Positions 52,598 to 60,552 of a stretch of DNA of 64,000 nt are shown here, piece by piece. How positions within the stretch are numbered: the first letter of the stretch is position 1; every line of letters starts with the position of its first letter. Origin of the DNA: Chromatiales bacterium (GTDB taxonomy: Bacteria > Pseudomonadota > Gammaproteobacteria > Steroidobacterales > GCA-2729495); the NCBI GenBank assembly GCA_016789885.1, contig JAEUPZ010000031.1, positions 366,085 to 430,084 on the forward strand, given 5' to 3'. The position numbers and the translations under genes are program-made. The notes under the pieces were generated by a model. That model saw nothing but the letters and a program-made list of their open reading frames with translations. It was not told where the DNA came from and made no database searches.

Positions 52598-53650
52598 TCA
52601 GGTCGTCACGCCGTTCGCCACGGCGTTCAATCCGCCCTTCAGCACCCGCGTCGTGAAGCCGCGCTCGTTCAGGATGAACGCGGCCGCGGAGCTGCGCCGG
52701 CCCGTGTCGCAGCAGACGACGTAGGGCGTGCGCGGGTCGAGGGTGCCGAGCTTCAGCCGGATGAAGTACAGCGGAACGTTGACGGCGCCGGGCTCGTGGT
52801 ACGCCTCGAACTCGCTCGGCAGCCGCACGTCGAGCCACTGGCCGCCGCGCGCGACGATGCCCCGGGCCTCGTCGTAGCCGGCCCAGTCGATCATCGGGTC
52901 GTTGAGCAGGCGGGCGAAGTCCTGCTTGCCGAGGCGCATCAGCGCGCCGTCCGTGAGCATCGTGACCGTCGCGTTGCGCCGCGCCTCGGAGATCAGCGCC
53001 TCTTCGCCGAAGGTGTCGCCGACACCGAGCTCGGCCAGCTTGATGCCGTCGCGGCTCAGCGGCGTTTCGCGGGTGACGACGCAGCGCCCGCGGGTGATGG
53101 CGTAGAAGTAGTCGCCCTCGTCACCCTGCCGGATGATCACGTCGCCGGCGGCGCAGTTCACCTGCTGCATGCGCATGAAGATGGCCTGCAGGTTGGCGGG
53201 CGGGAGGCGATGGAAGGTCTTGTTCGCGAGCAGCGTCGTCATCCAGTCGTCGCCGGAGCTGTCGCTGCGCAGCTCGCCGACCTCGTAGCTGCCGGTCTGG
53301 TCCCAGGTCAGCATGACGTCGAGCAGGTCGGTGTCGACCGACAGGTACTCGACCCGGTCGACGGCCCGCACCTGGCAGCGGCGCGGCAGCACCGGCGCGA
53401 TGGGGGAGGCGGCCTCGCGGCTCGTGGCCCGGAGCAGGCGCGAGCCGCCCTGCCGGTCGACGAGTTCGAGGGTGCCGCTGACGAGGTAGTAGGCACGCTT
53501 GTCGACCTCGCCCTCGCGGATCAGCACCCGGCCGGGGTCCAGGCTGTGGACCTCGACCTTCTTGGCCAGTGCCGCCAGGTTCTCGCGGCGCAGGCTGTCG
53601 AGCGGCGTGAACCGCCGCAGCAGATCGGTGGTGGTGGGTGTTGCCGACAT
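52598..53650 (-). CDS. Cyclic-nucleotide-binding (x2) and rhodanese fusion protein
   Basis: A 350-residue protein with two cNMP-binding-like domains (about residues 12-125 and 140-245) followed by a rhodanese domain (about residues 255-345). The second cNMP domain has GDVIIRQGDEGDYFYAITRGR and a phosphate-binding-like GDTFGEEALISEARRNATV. The rhodanese loop CCDTGRRSSAAAF supplies a putative active cysteine. There is no HTH, so it is not a Crp-type regulator. Cyclic nucleotide or c-di-GMP control of a sulfur-transfer or redox output is plausible inference. It is convergent with pilZ. Confidence 0.87.
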   Translation of the reverse strand: MSATPTTTDLLRRFTPLDSLRRENLAALAKKVEVHSLDPGRVLIREGEVDKRAYYLVSGTLELVDRQGGSRLLRATSREAASPIAPVLPRRCQVRAVDRVEYLSVDTDLLDVMLTWDQTGSYEVGELRSDSSGDDWMTTLLANKTFHRLPPANLQAIFMRMQQVNCAAGDVIIRQGDEGDYFYAITRGRCVVTRETPLSRDGIKLAELGVGDTFGEEALISEARRNATVTMLTDGALMRLGKQDFARLLNDPMIDWAGYDEARGIVARGGQWLDVRLPSEFEAYHEPGAVNVPLYFIRLKLGTLDPRTPYVVCCDTGRRSSAAAFILNERGFTTRVLKGGLNAVANGVTT

Positions 53651-53785
53651 CCGTCCCTGGTGATCGTGCAGGCCGGTGCCCCGGTGGCACCGGCACGTGG
53701 TAGCGCGCACTGAACATAGTCTAGCGACAGGCGCGTGCGGCCCGGAACGGTCCGCGGCCGCGACATCGCAGAACTGTGAACCAGT

Positions 53786-55852
53786 TCAGGCCGCGGGTGC
53801 GCGCAGGGCATCCCAGCCCGGCGAGGGGCGGAAGCGCGGCCCGAGCCGGGCCTCGAGCTGGCGCAACGTCGCCACGACCTGGTCGATGCCGACGCTGCGG
53901 GCATGGGCCAGGGGGCCGCCACGGAACGGGGCGAAGCCCGTGCCGAACACGACGCCGGCGTCGACGAGATCCGCGTCGGCCACGATGCCTTCGTGCAGGC
54001 ACGCCGCGGCCTCGTTCAGCAGTGCCATCACCAGCCGGTCGCGGAGCGCCTGGTCGCCGCCCTCGCCGCGGCCGGACGGGCGCACGGGCTTGCCGTCGCG
54101 ATAGGTGTAGAAGCCCCGGCCCGTCTTGCGGCCCAGGTGCCCGGCGGCGACGAGCTGCTCGAGTTCGGGCGCGACGCCGCGGCCCACCACGGGCGACAGG
54201 ACCCGCGCCACGTGCAGCGCCACGTCGAGCCCGACGGAGTCGGCCAGCTCGACGGGGCCCATGGGCATGCCAAAGCCCACGGCGGCCCGGTCGATGGCTG
54301 CCGCCGCGTGGCCCTCGCGCAGCAGCTCGAAGGCCTCGGCCATGTACGGCGCCAGGATGCGGTTCACGAGGAAGCCGGCCCGGCTGCGGCAGGGCAGGGG
54401 CAGCTTGTCGATGCCGCGGGCAAAGGCGAGCGCCTGCTCGACGGCCCCGGGCGAGCTGGTTGTCGCCTGAACCACCTCGACCAGCGGCAGCTTAGCCACG
54501 GGGTTGAAGAAGTGCAGGCCTACGAGGCGGCCGGGATCGGAAAGCCCACCCGCGAGCTCCTCGAGGGGAATGCTCGAGGTGTTCGTCGCGATGGCGACGC
54601 CCGGCGGCAGCGCCGCTTCCAGCGCCGCGTACACCGTCCGCTTAACGCCCGGATCCTCGAAGACGGCCTCGATCACGAACTCGGCCTGCCGGGCGCCGTC
54701 ACCGGCGACGTCGGCCGTGAGGCGCCCCTGGGCCGCGGCCGCCTCGTCCGGAGGCAGGCGCTTCGCGAAGAGCTTGCGTGCCCGCTCCAGCGCCGGCTGG
54801 ATGTACTCGAGGCCCCGGTCCTGCAATGTCACGTGGTGCCCGCGCAGGGCGCACCAGGCCGCGATGTCGCCGCCCATCACGCCGGCACCGACCACGTGCA
54901 CGCGCCGGCCGGGCTCGCCCAGCGCCCCGGCGGCCCCGCGGCCGAACTTCTTCAGCCGCTCCTGCAGGAAAAAGAGCCGCACGAGGTTGCGCGACGCGGG
55001 CGAGACGGCGAGGCGACCGAAGGACTCCGCCTCGGCCCGGTAGGCCTCGGGGGTGTCGGCGGCACCGAAGCGCCGCCACAGGGCGATGACGGCGTGGGGC
55101 GCCGGGTAGTGGTCGGCCGGCGCCTGCCGGGTGACCCGGGCCGTGAGCTGCCGGGCCACCAGCGGGCGCACGGGCCCGAGGGACAGCAGGCGATCGACGA
55201 AGCGGCGTCGCACCCCGCGCCGGCCCCGCCGCAGCAGCTCCACGGCGGCCTGCCGCCAGTCGCCGGCATCCGCCTCCCTGTCGATGAGCCCCAGGCGCCG
55301 CGCGTCGGCGGGCTTCAGCGAGCGGCCGCCCAGCACGAGCTCCAGCCCCTGCAGTACGCCAAGCAGCCGCGTTGCCCGGATCGTGCCGCCGAAGCCTGGA
55401 TGCAGGCCCAGCCGCACTTCCGGCAGGCCGTAGACCGGCGCGCTGCCACGCAGGCCCACGCGCCAGTCGCAGGCCAGGGCGAGCTCGAGCCCCCCGCCGA
55501 GGGCGTGGCCGTTCAGCACGGCGCAGCTCGGTGCCGGCAGCGCCGCGATCCGGGCGAGGATGGCCTGGCCGGCGAGGGTCAGGTCGCAGGCCCGTTCGGC
55601 GGAGTCCAGCTTCGGGAACTCGTTGATGTCGGCGCCGGTGATGAAGCTGCCGGGCTTGGCGGAGTGGATCACGAGCCCGGCCGGTGGATCGGCCGCAAGA
55701 CCGGCGAGCACCTCGTCCAGTTGGCCGAGGGACGCCGCCGACAGCGTATTCGCGCTGCCGGGACAGTCCATCGTGAGCCAGGCGACGCCGGCGCCGTCGC
55801 GCTCGAGCTGCCAGCAGCGCGGGGATCCGGTCTCGCTCGCCATGGCGGTCAC
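53786..55852 (-). CDS. Enoyl-CoA hydratase/3-hydroxyacyl-CoA dehydrogenase (FadJ-type)
   Basis: A 688-residue multifunctional beta-oxidation enzyme. The crotonase half (about residues 15-200) has both catalytic glutamates, in ALGGGLELALACDW and LPEVRLGLHPGFGGT. The dehydrogenase half starts VHVVGAGVMGGDIAAWCA (about residue 310), has AIATNTSSIP and LHFFNPVAKLPLVEVV, and ends with two C-terminal helical domains. It hydrates and oxidises acyl-CoA intermediates. The ATG overlaps the stop of the nuclease-like gene upstream (ATGA). No thiolase gene is adjacent. The conserved elements are complete, so it is probably active. Confidence 0.9.
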   Translation of the reverse strand: MTAMASETGSPRCWQLERDGAGVAWLTMDCPGSANTLSAASLGQLDEVLAGLAADPPAGLVIHSAKPGSFITGADINEFPKLDSAERACDLTLAGQAILARIAALPAPSCAVLNGHALGGGLELALACDWRVGLRGSAPVYGLPEVRLGLHPGFGGTIRATRLLGVLQGLELVLGGRSLKPADARRLGLIDREADAGDWRQAAVELLRRGRRGVRRRFVDRLLSLGPVRPLVARQLTARVTRQAPADHYPAPHAVIALWRRFGAADTPEAYRAEAESFGRLAVSPASRNLVRLFFLQERLKKFGRGAAGALGEPGRRVHVVGAGVMGGDIAAWCALRGHHVTLQDRGLEYIQPALERARKLFAKRLPPDEAAAAQGRLTADVAGDGARQAEFVIEAVFEDPGVKRTVYAALEAALPPGVAIATNTSSIPLEELAGGLSDPGRLVGLHFFNPVAKLPLVEVVQATTSSPGAVEQALAFARGIDKLPLPCRSRAGFLVNRILAPYMAEAFELLREGHAAAAIDRAAVGFGMPMGPVELADSVGLDVALHVARVLSPVVGRGVAPELEQLVAAGHLGRKTGRGFYTYRDGKPVRPSGRGEGGDQALRDRLVMALLNEAAACLHEGIVADADLVDAGVVFGTGFAPFRGGPLAHARSVGIDQVVATLRQLEARLGPRFRPSPGWDALRAPAA

Positions 55853-56583
55853 CTCAGGCTGAAGTCGCAGATCAGGGGCAGGTGGTCCGAGTGGGTCACG
55901 CGCGGGATGTCGAAGCGCTCCATCTCGATGCCGGGCCCGTACAGGATGAAGTCGAGCTCGAAACGCGGCACCCGGGCCGGGAACGAGGGGAGGCCGTCGC
56001 GGTTCGCGCTGCGCAGTCCCGCCGCCTTCATGAACAGGAAGATCTCGTTCTCGCCCCAGAAGGTGTTGAAGTCACCGGCGACGATGACGGGCTTCTTCGC
56101 CCGCGACACGAGGTCATACAGGCTGCGCAGCTGGCTCTGCCGGTGCCGGTACTTGAGCGACAGGTGCACGAGGAAGATGACCACGTCGTCGAGCTCAAGC
56201 TCGATGATCAGCCGCTTGATGCCGGTGTCGAAGTAGTGGAAGCGCTCGCCGGCGATGCGCGGCGCCGCCAGGAAGGCGTTGGCCTGCTTGCGCAGGATCG
56301 GCAGGAACTGGTTGACCGACTCCTCGCCGTACTTGCACTGGTAGCAGGAGTAGTGGCCCAGGGCCCGGGCAATGGCGTCGGCCTGGTTGACCCCGCCGCT
56401 GCGCACGGACCCCACGTCCACCTCGATGAGGCCCACCACGTCCGGGTCCTGGCCCTTGATGAAATCTATGATGTTGTCGAGGTTTCCGGGGTTGCCGAAC
56501 AGGTAGCCTGCTCCCGGGACGGGCAGCTGGGGCGGGGCCCCGGAGCCCACCGCGTAACGCATGTTGTAGAGAAGCAGCCGCAT
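55849..56583 (-). CDS. Endonuclease/exonuclease/phosphatase (EEP) family protein
   Basis: A 244-residue EEP-superfamily hydrolase. DVVGLIEVD (metal glutamate), VAGDFNTFWGENE (Asp-x-Asn) and the terminal THSDHLPLICDFSL (catalytic His) are all intact, so it should cleave a phosphodiester or phosphomonoester. There is no signal peptide, so it acts in the cytosol on DNA, RNA, lipid head groups or nucleotides; the sequence does not say which. The stop overlaps the FadJ-type gene's ATG. It is divergent from a TIR-like gene over 75 bases. Confidence 0.87.
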   Translation of the reverse strand: MRLLLYNMRYAVGSGAPPQLPVPGAGYLFGNPGNLDNIIDFIKGQDPDVVGLIEVDVGSVRSGGVNQADAIARALGHYSCYQCKYGEESVNQFLPILRKQANAFLAAPRIAGERFHYFDTGIKRLIIELELDDVVIFLVHLSLKYRHRQSQLRSLYDLVSRAKKPVIVAGDFNTFWGENEIFLFMKAAGLRSANRDGLPSFPARVPRFELDFILYGPGIEMERFDIPRVTHSDHLPLICDFSLR

Positions 56584-56658
56584 GGCGGTGAAGTGTAGCG
56601 CCGCACCCGCCCCCGGGGGCGTGCTGCAGCGCCCGCCCTGCCGCCGAGGGGACCGGCC

Positions 56659-57111
56659 ATGACCGACAAGGCACCCATCCGCATCTTCGTGACCCACCTG
56701 TTCGCGAAGCACGCCGACTACCTGCGCGTCTTCGAGTACCTCGAGAGCGTCGAGAACTTCGCCTACCTGAACACCAGCGCCCCGGACAACGTGGCGGCGG
56801 GTGGGCTGGAGGGCCTCAAGGAAGAGCTCCGCCGGCAGATCCGCGAGGCCGAGATCGTCGTCGTGCCGCTGTCGATCTACACCGAGAACAAGGACCTCGT
56901 CACCTTCCAGCTGGACTTCGCCGGGGCCGCGAAGAAGCCCGTCATGGCCATCAAGGCCTTCGGCGACACGCTCATGCTGAAGCGCGACCTGATGACGCGC
57001 TTCGGCGAGACCGTCGACTGGAACGAGCGGTCCATGGTCGATGCCATCCGCCGCCTGGCGCGCCACGAGGACACGGCGCGCTGGGAAGTCATCGAGTTCA
57101 CCCTCGATTGA
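56659..57111 (+). CDS. TIR-like (MTH538/DUF1863-type) domain protein
   Basis: A 150-residue single-domain protein. It opens RIFVTHLFAKHADYLRVFEYL and continues FAYLNTSAPDN, a pattern like the 'F-SH-w-h-D-y' start and 'n-S-P' loop of MTH538/ThsB-type TIR-like domains. The central IVVVPLSIYTENKDLVTFQLDFAGAAKKPVMAI matches the second half, where the alpha-helix and 'kPiigV' strand lie. Thoeris ThsB proteins of this fold are phage-defence sensors making NAD-derived signals, but no ThsA-like effector is near, and this member may do something else. It is divergent from the EEP gene, and both start codons lie within about 75 bases. Confidence 0.65.
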   Translation: MTDKAPIRIFVTHLFAKHADYLRVFEYLESVENFAYLNTSAPDNVAAGGLEGLKEELRRQIREAEIVVVPLSIYTENKDLVTFQLDFAGAAKKPVMAIKAFGDTLMLKRDLMTRFGETVDWNERSMVDAIRRLARHEDTARWEVIEFTLD

Positions 57112-57154
57112 CCGCACGTTGACCCCGTATTGACGAGGAGCTGCCGGCCGGCGC

Positions 57155-57183
57155 TTGTCCGGTACGGCAGGCCTCCGTATGAT
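57155..57183 (+). promoter_or_regulatory. Sigma70 promoter for the ferredoxin reductase gene
   Basis: TTGTCC, exactly 17 bases, TATGAT. Both hexamers are close to consensus. The transcript would start about 58 bases before the ATG of the ferredoxin-NADP reductase. It is the clearest promoter in the window. Confidence 0.75.
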
Positions 57184-57248
57184 CCGGCGCGTCTACGGAC
57201 TGGCCTGCCGGCCAGCCCGCCCGTCCTCCCCCGACCAGCGCGCCTGCC

Positions 57249-58280
57249 ATGACCCACAAAACCGACGCTCTCATCATCGGCGCGGGCCCCTGCGGCCTGT
57301 TCCAGGTCTTTGAACTGGGCCTGCTCGGCATCCAGGCCGACGTGGTCGACTCGCTGTCGGCCGAGGGCGGGCAGTGCACGTGGCTGTACCCGGACAAGCC
57401 CATCTACGACATCCCGGCGGTTCCCGTGTGCACCGGCGCGGAGCTGGTCGCGAACCTGATGAAGCAGATCGAGCCCTTCAAGCCGCGGTTCCACCTCGGC
57501 CAGGAGGTCACGGCGCTGCAGCCGGGCCCCGACGGCTTCGCCGTGACCACCAGCACCGGCACGCAGTTCCTCGCCCGCACCGTGTTCATCGCCGGCGGCG
57601 TGGGCTCGTTCCAGCCGCGCCGGCTGGCCGTGCCGGGCGCCGACGACTTCGAGGGCCAGCAGCTGCACTACCAGGTGCTCGATCCCGCGCGCTTCGAGGG
57701 CCAGCGCATCGTCATCCTCGGCGGCGGCGACTCGGCGCTCGACTGGGCGCTGGCGCTGGGCCCGAAGGCGAAGTCCCTCACGCTGGTCCACCGCCGCGAC
57801 GAGTACCGCGCCGCCCCGGCATCGGTGGCGCAGCTGAAGGATCGGGCCGCCCGGGGCGAGGTCACGCTGGTCGAGTCGGCCAACGTCACGGGCCTCGAGC
57901 AGCAGGATGGGCGCCTCACGGGCATCGTCACGCAGCTCGCCGACGGCACGGCGAAGACCATCCCCGCCGACCATGTGCTCGCCTTCTACGGCCTGTCGCC
58001 GAAGCTCGGTCCCATCGCCGAGTGGGGCCTCGCCATGAACAAGAAGACGCTGGCCGTGGATACCGAGAAGTTCCAGACCAGCGTGCCCGGCATCTTCGCC
58101 ATCGGCGACATCTGCGACTATCCCGGCAAGAAGAAGCTCATCCTGAGCGGCTTCCACGAGGCAGCGCTCGCCGCCTTCGCCGCCAAGGCGCTGCTCGAGC
58201 CCGGCAAGAAGGTCCACCTGCAGTACACGACGACGAGCCCGATCATGCACAAGCGGCTCGGCGTGGCCGACGAGGGCTGA
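57249..58280 (+). CDS. Ferredoxin-NADP reductase, thioredoxin-reductase-like type
   Basis: A 343-residue FAD/NADPH flavoprotein of the TrxR-like FNR class (YumC type), which moves electrons between NADPH and ferredoxin. [14 protein letters not shown] (about residues 10-23), [13 protein letters not shown] (about residues 158-170) and the C-terminal [27 protein letters not shown] are typical; the paired redox cysteines of true thioredoxin reductases are absent, as expected. It could serve the 2Fe-2S ferredoxin at 5825. A strong promoter precedes it and a GDPD gene follows 17 bases after its stop. Confidence 0.92.
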   Translation: MTHKTDALIIGAGPCGLFQVFELGLLGIQADVVDSLSAEGGQCTWLYPDKPIYDIPAVPVCTGAELVANLMKQIEPFKPRFHLGQEVTALQPGPDGFAVTTSTGTQFLARTVFIAGGVGSFQPRRLAVPGADDFEGQQLHYQVLDPARFEGQRIVILGGGDSALDWALALGPKAKSLTLVHRRDEYRAAPASVAQLKDRAARGEVTLVESANVTGLEQQDGRLTGIVTQLADGTAKTIPADHVLAFYGLSPKLGPIAEWGLAMNKKTLAVDTEKFQTSVPGIFAIGDICDYPGKKKLILSGFHEAALAAFAAKALLEPGKKVHLQYTTTSPIMHKRLGVADEG

Positions 58281-58297
58281 GGGCAGGGCACGCTGGC

Positions 58298-59200
58298 ATG
58301 GCGCCGCTGGTCATCGCCCACCGCGGCGCCAGCGGCTACCTGCCGGAGCACACGCTGCCGGCCAAGGCCCTGGCCCACGGCCAGGGCGCCGACTACCTCG
58401 AGCAGGATGTCGTCGCCACGCGCGACGGCGAGCTGCTGGTCTTCCACGACCTCTACCTCGACGCACTCACCGACGTGCGCGAGCGCTTTCCCGGCCGGGC
58501 GCGGCCCGACGGCCGCCACTACTGCATCGACTTCGACCTGGCGGAGATCCGCACGCTCGGCGTGCGCGAGCGGCGCAATCCGGACACCGGCGCACCGCGG
58601 TTCCCGGGCCGGTTCCCGGTGGCAGCGGGGTCCTTCGGCATCGTGACGCTGGAGGAGGAGCTGGCCTTCGTCCAGGGGCTGAACCGGTCCACAGGACGCG
58701 TCGCCGGCCTCTACCCGGAGATCAAGGAGCCGGCCTGGCACCGGCAGCACGGCATCGACGTCGGCACGCGCCTCATCGAGACGCTGGCGCGTTTCGGCTA
58801 CACCCGGGCCTCGGACCCGGTGTTCGTGCAGTGCTTCGACGCGGACGAACTGCAGCGCCTGCACACGGAACTGCGCGTGCCGCTGCGGCTGGTGCAGCTG
58901 GTGGAGGCGGGGGGCAAGACCCTCGACGAGGCCGCGCTGTCCCGGCTGGCCGGCACCGTCGACGCCCTCGGAGCAGACCTGCGCCTGCTGCTGGACGGCG
59001 ATCGGGGCCAGGGGCTGGCAGCCGCGGCCCGCCGGGCCGGACTGCAGGTCCACGCCTGGACCGTGCGCTCCGATCAGCTGCCGACCGGCTTCACGCGCCT
59101 CGGGGCGCTGCTGGATGCCCTGTACCGCGACCTGCGCGTCGACGGCATCTTCACCGACTTCCCGGACCAGGTCCGGGCTTACTGCGACCGGCTGCCCTGA
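58298..59200 (+). CDS. Glycerophosphodiester phosphodiesterase
   Basis: A 300-residue GDPD that hydrolyses glycerophosphodiesters from lipid turnover. AHRGASGYLPEHTLPA with the catalytic His, GADYLEQDVVATRDGELLVFHD and the later LYPEIKEPAWH are in place. It is closest to the periplasmic GlpQ group in size and sequence but lacks a signal peptide with this start, which suggests a cytosolic enzyme. Its last 22 bases overlap the convergent lipocalin gene. Probably cotranscribed with the FNR gene. Confidence 0.9.
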   Translation: MAPLVIAHRGASGYLPEHTLPAKALAHGQGADYLEQDVVATRDGELLVFHDLYLDALTDVRERFPGRARPDGRHYCIDFDLAEIRTLGVRERRNPDTGAPRFPGRFPVAAGSFGIVTLEEELAFVQGLNRSTGRVAGLYPEIKEPAWHRQHGIDVGTRLIETLARFGYTRASDPVFVQCFDADELQRLHTELRVPLRLVQLVEAGGKTLDEAALSRLAGTVDALGADLRLLLDGDRGQGLAAAARRAGLQVHAWTVRSDQLPTGFTRLGALLDALYRDLRVDGIFTDFPDQVRAYCDRLP

Positions 59201-59766
59201 GGGACGGCGCCGGCAGGCCACTGCTGGGGCACGAGCCGCAGCTTCGTCGTGTCGTAGCCCATGGCCTTGATCTCCGCGACCATCGCCTCGTACTCGGCCG
59301 GCGGCAGCGTCGGCGTGCGGGCCATGATCCAGACCCAGCGCCGGTCGGGCACGCCGATGATGGTGCGCTGGTAGTCCGGATCCACGGACAGCACGAGGTA
59401 GTCGCCGGCCGGCAGGAACCAGAAGAACTTCATCTTCCACTCGGAATTCACCGGCGCGTTGGCCACGGTGGCCCGGGGCTCCATGACGGTCGCCTTGCCG
59501 TCGAAGCCGCCGTCCAGGAACCGGTAGGTCGTGGCGATGGTGCCGTCCGGGTTCAGGCGGTACGACTCGACGCCGTTGAAGGCCTCGGCCTCGGTGACCA
59601 GCGGCGGCAGGTCGATGGGAATGTGGGCGATGACGTACCAGTCGCCCATGAAGCGCGGCAGGTCGACGGGCTGCTCGACGCCCCGCAACGGCGGCAGTCC
59701 GGTGCCGGCACAGCCCGCCAGCAGCGCGGTGAAGAAACCGATCAGTGCAGTGAGTGACTTGGGCAC
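59179..59766 (-). CDS. blc: Outer membrane lipocalin lipoprotein (Blc type)
   Basis: A 195-residue bacterial lipocalin. The signal and lipobox LLAGCAG place Cys19 as the lipid-attached residue. The lipocalin signature is LPRFMGDWYVIAHIP, followed by YRFLDGGFDG, VNSEWKMKFFWFLPAGDYLVLSVDPDYQRTIIG and a late RRWVWIMARTP. It binds lysophospholipids or other lipids in the envelope, which suits its GDPD neighbour. The phage-borne regulator frame overlaps its first 25 bases on the same strand, a consequence of the phage junction just upstream. Confidence 0.92.
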   Translation of the reverse strand: MPKSLTALIGFFTALLAGCAGTGLPPLRGVEQPVDLPRFMGDWYVIAHIPIDLPPLVTEAEAFNGVESYRLNPDGTIATTYRFLDGGFDGKATVMEPRATVANAPVNSEWKMKFFWFLPAGDYLVLSVDPDYQRTIIGVPDRRWVWIMARTPTLPPAEYEAMVAEIKAMGYDTTKLRLVPQQWPAGAVPQGSRSQ

Positions 59767-60341
59767 GGGGATGCTCCGGTACAGGTCGTGACGCCGGGGA
59801 TGCTAGCGGGCTTCGGGACCCGCCGGGCGGCTTCGCGCCGCGAGGGGGCCTCGTTTCCGGCCCCGTGCCCGGGCCTCCCTCTGGCCGGGTCGCTACGCCC
59901 AATCGGCGTATAATATATAACGGGTTCAATGACATAACCGGCCACCGCGGCGCGTGTCGCGGCCACGGCCGGGCCCGGCGCGAGCAGCACGGCCGCGGCC
60001 AACATGACCGCGGCCGCCGTGCCGGCCAGGCGCGCCGCCGCGCGCTCGAATACCTGTCGGGCGCCCGGATCGGGTTCCCGTTCCGCTGTGATTTCCAGTA
60101 GCCACGGCGCCGGATCGACGCCGGCGAGCTCGGCCGCGCGCACGACGGCGCCGGCCGCCATGCGCTTGCCGGCGCGCCAGCCGGTCACGGTCGAGGGGGC
60201 CAGGCCGAGCAGTCGCGCCAGCCGGTAGTCCGTGCAGGGGGCGCCGGTGGCGCGCTCGTGGGCGGCGCGCACGAGCTCCACAAGTCGCCAGGTAGGGGAT
60301 TCGGGGGCGATCGGGTCATCCGCCGGGAAACGTCCGCGCAT
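59742..60341 (-). CDS. Phage HTH regulator (DUF3693-like), read-through C-terminus
   Basis: A 199-residue protein. A Cro/CI-like HTH occupies about residues 28-60 (TDYRLARLLGLAPSTVTGWRAG), followed by WLLEITAEREPDPGARQVFERAAARL, the DUF3693 pattern seen in inovirus regulators, and one membrane segment (about residues 104-128). The last 50 or so residues (after YTPIGRSD) are encoded by sequence left of the dif-like junction, so they are host-derived and the frame stops inside the lipocalin gene. The ATG has GGAG 8 bases upstream. It is divergent from the rest of the phage genes, so it probably represses them. Confidence 0.75.
   Translation of the reverse strand: MRGRFPADDPIAPESPTWRLVELVRAAHERATGAPCTDYRLARLLGLAPSTVTGWRAGKRMAAGAVVRAAELAGVDPAPWLLEITAEREPDPGARQVFERAAARLAGTAAAVMLAAAVLLAPGPAVAATRAAVAGYVIEPVIYYTPIGRSDPARGRPGHGAGNEAPSRREAARRVPKPASIPGVTTCTGASPCPSHSLH
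59903..59930 (+). promoter_or_regulatory. dif-like site; probable phage attachment junction (attL)
   Basis: By hand alignment, 19 of these 28 bases match the E. coli dif site: XerC arm 7/11, centre 5/6 (TATATA against TGTATA) and XerD arm 7/11. It is an isolated AT-rich patch in DNA of about 70% GC. It marks the change from host genes on the left to phage genes on the right, and no integrase gene is present. In an attL the arms would come from different parents, which could explain the imperfect match. A simple AT-rich promoter is the alternative. Confidence 0.5.
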
Positions 60342-60400
60342 TGGTCGAGCTCCATTCCGGGGAGGGGAGTCCGAGCATACGCCGCGCGCCGGCCGCCTGC

Positions 60401-60430
60401 ACAATGTCCCGGCTATTGACATATCCCGGC
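60401..60430. promoter_or_regulatory. Direct repeats ACAATGTCCCGGC/ACATATCCCGGC, candidate operator
   Basis: Two near-identical 12-13 base units lie 18 bases apart in the 211-base gap between the HTH gene and the rightward phage genes. They carry the only TTGACA-like -35 (60416-60421) of the gap; its -10 would be poor. The arrangement fits a repressor binding two sites on one face of the helix. Nothing else is evident in this gap. Confidence 0.45.
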
Positions 60431-60552
60431 CGTCTCGCGCATGGTTCGCGACGGCGCCGGCCGCCCAAAAGGTGGCCGCCCCATTCCCGGCCAGGCCGCG
60501 CAATGCGGCCCGGCCGGCGCCGATCCGGGAATGGGTGCGGGGAGTGGATGGA

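Noticed and set aside
53903..56236. A 777-codon plus-strand frame opposite the FadJ-type and EEP genes
   Set aside because: Low-complexity Arg/Ala/Gly-rich translation; the opposite strand carries two complete catalytic enzymes.
56659..57111. Calling the TIR-like gene a Thoeris system
   Set aside because: No ThsA-type NAD-consuming or SIR2-like effector lies nearby, so the known two-gene system is not present.
59742..60341. The regulator read as a host gene overlapping lipocalin
   Set aside because: Its HTH and DUF3693-like part is phage-typical and it borders other phage genes; only the C-terminal tail is host-derived.
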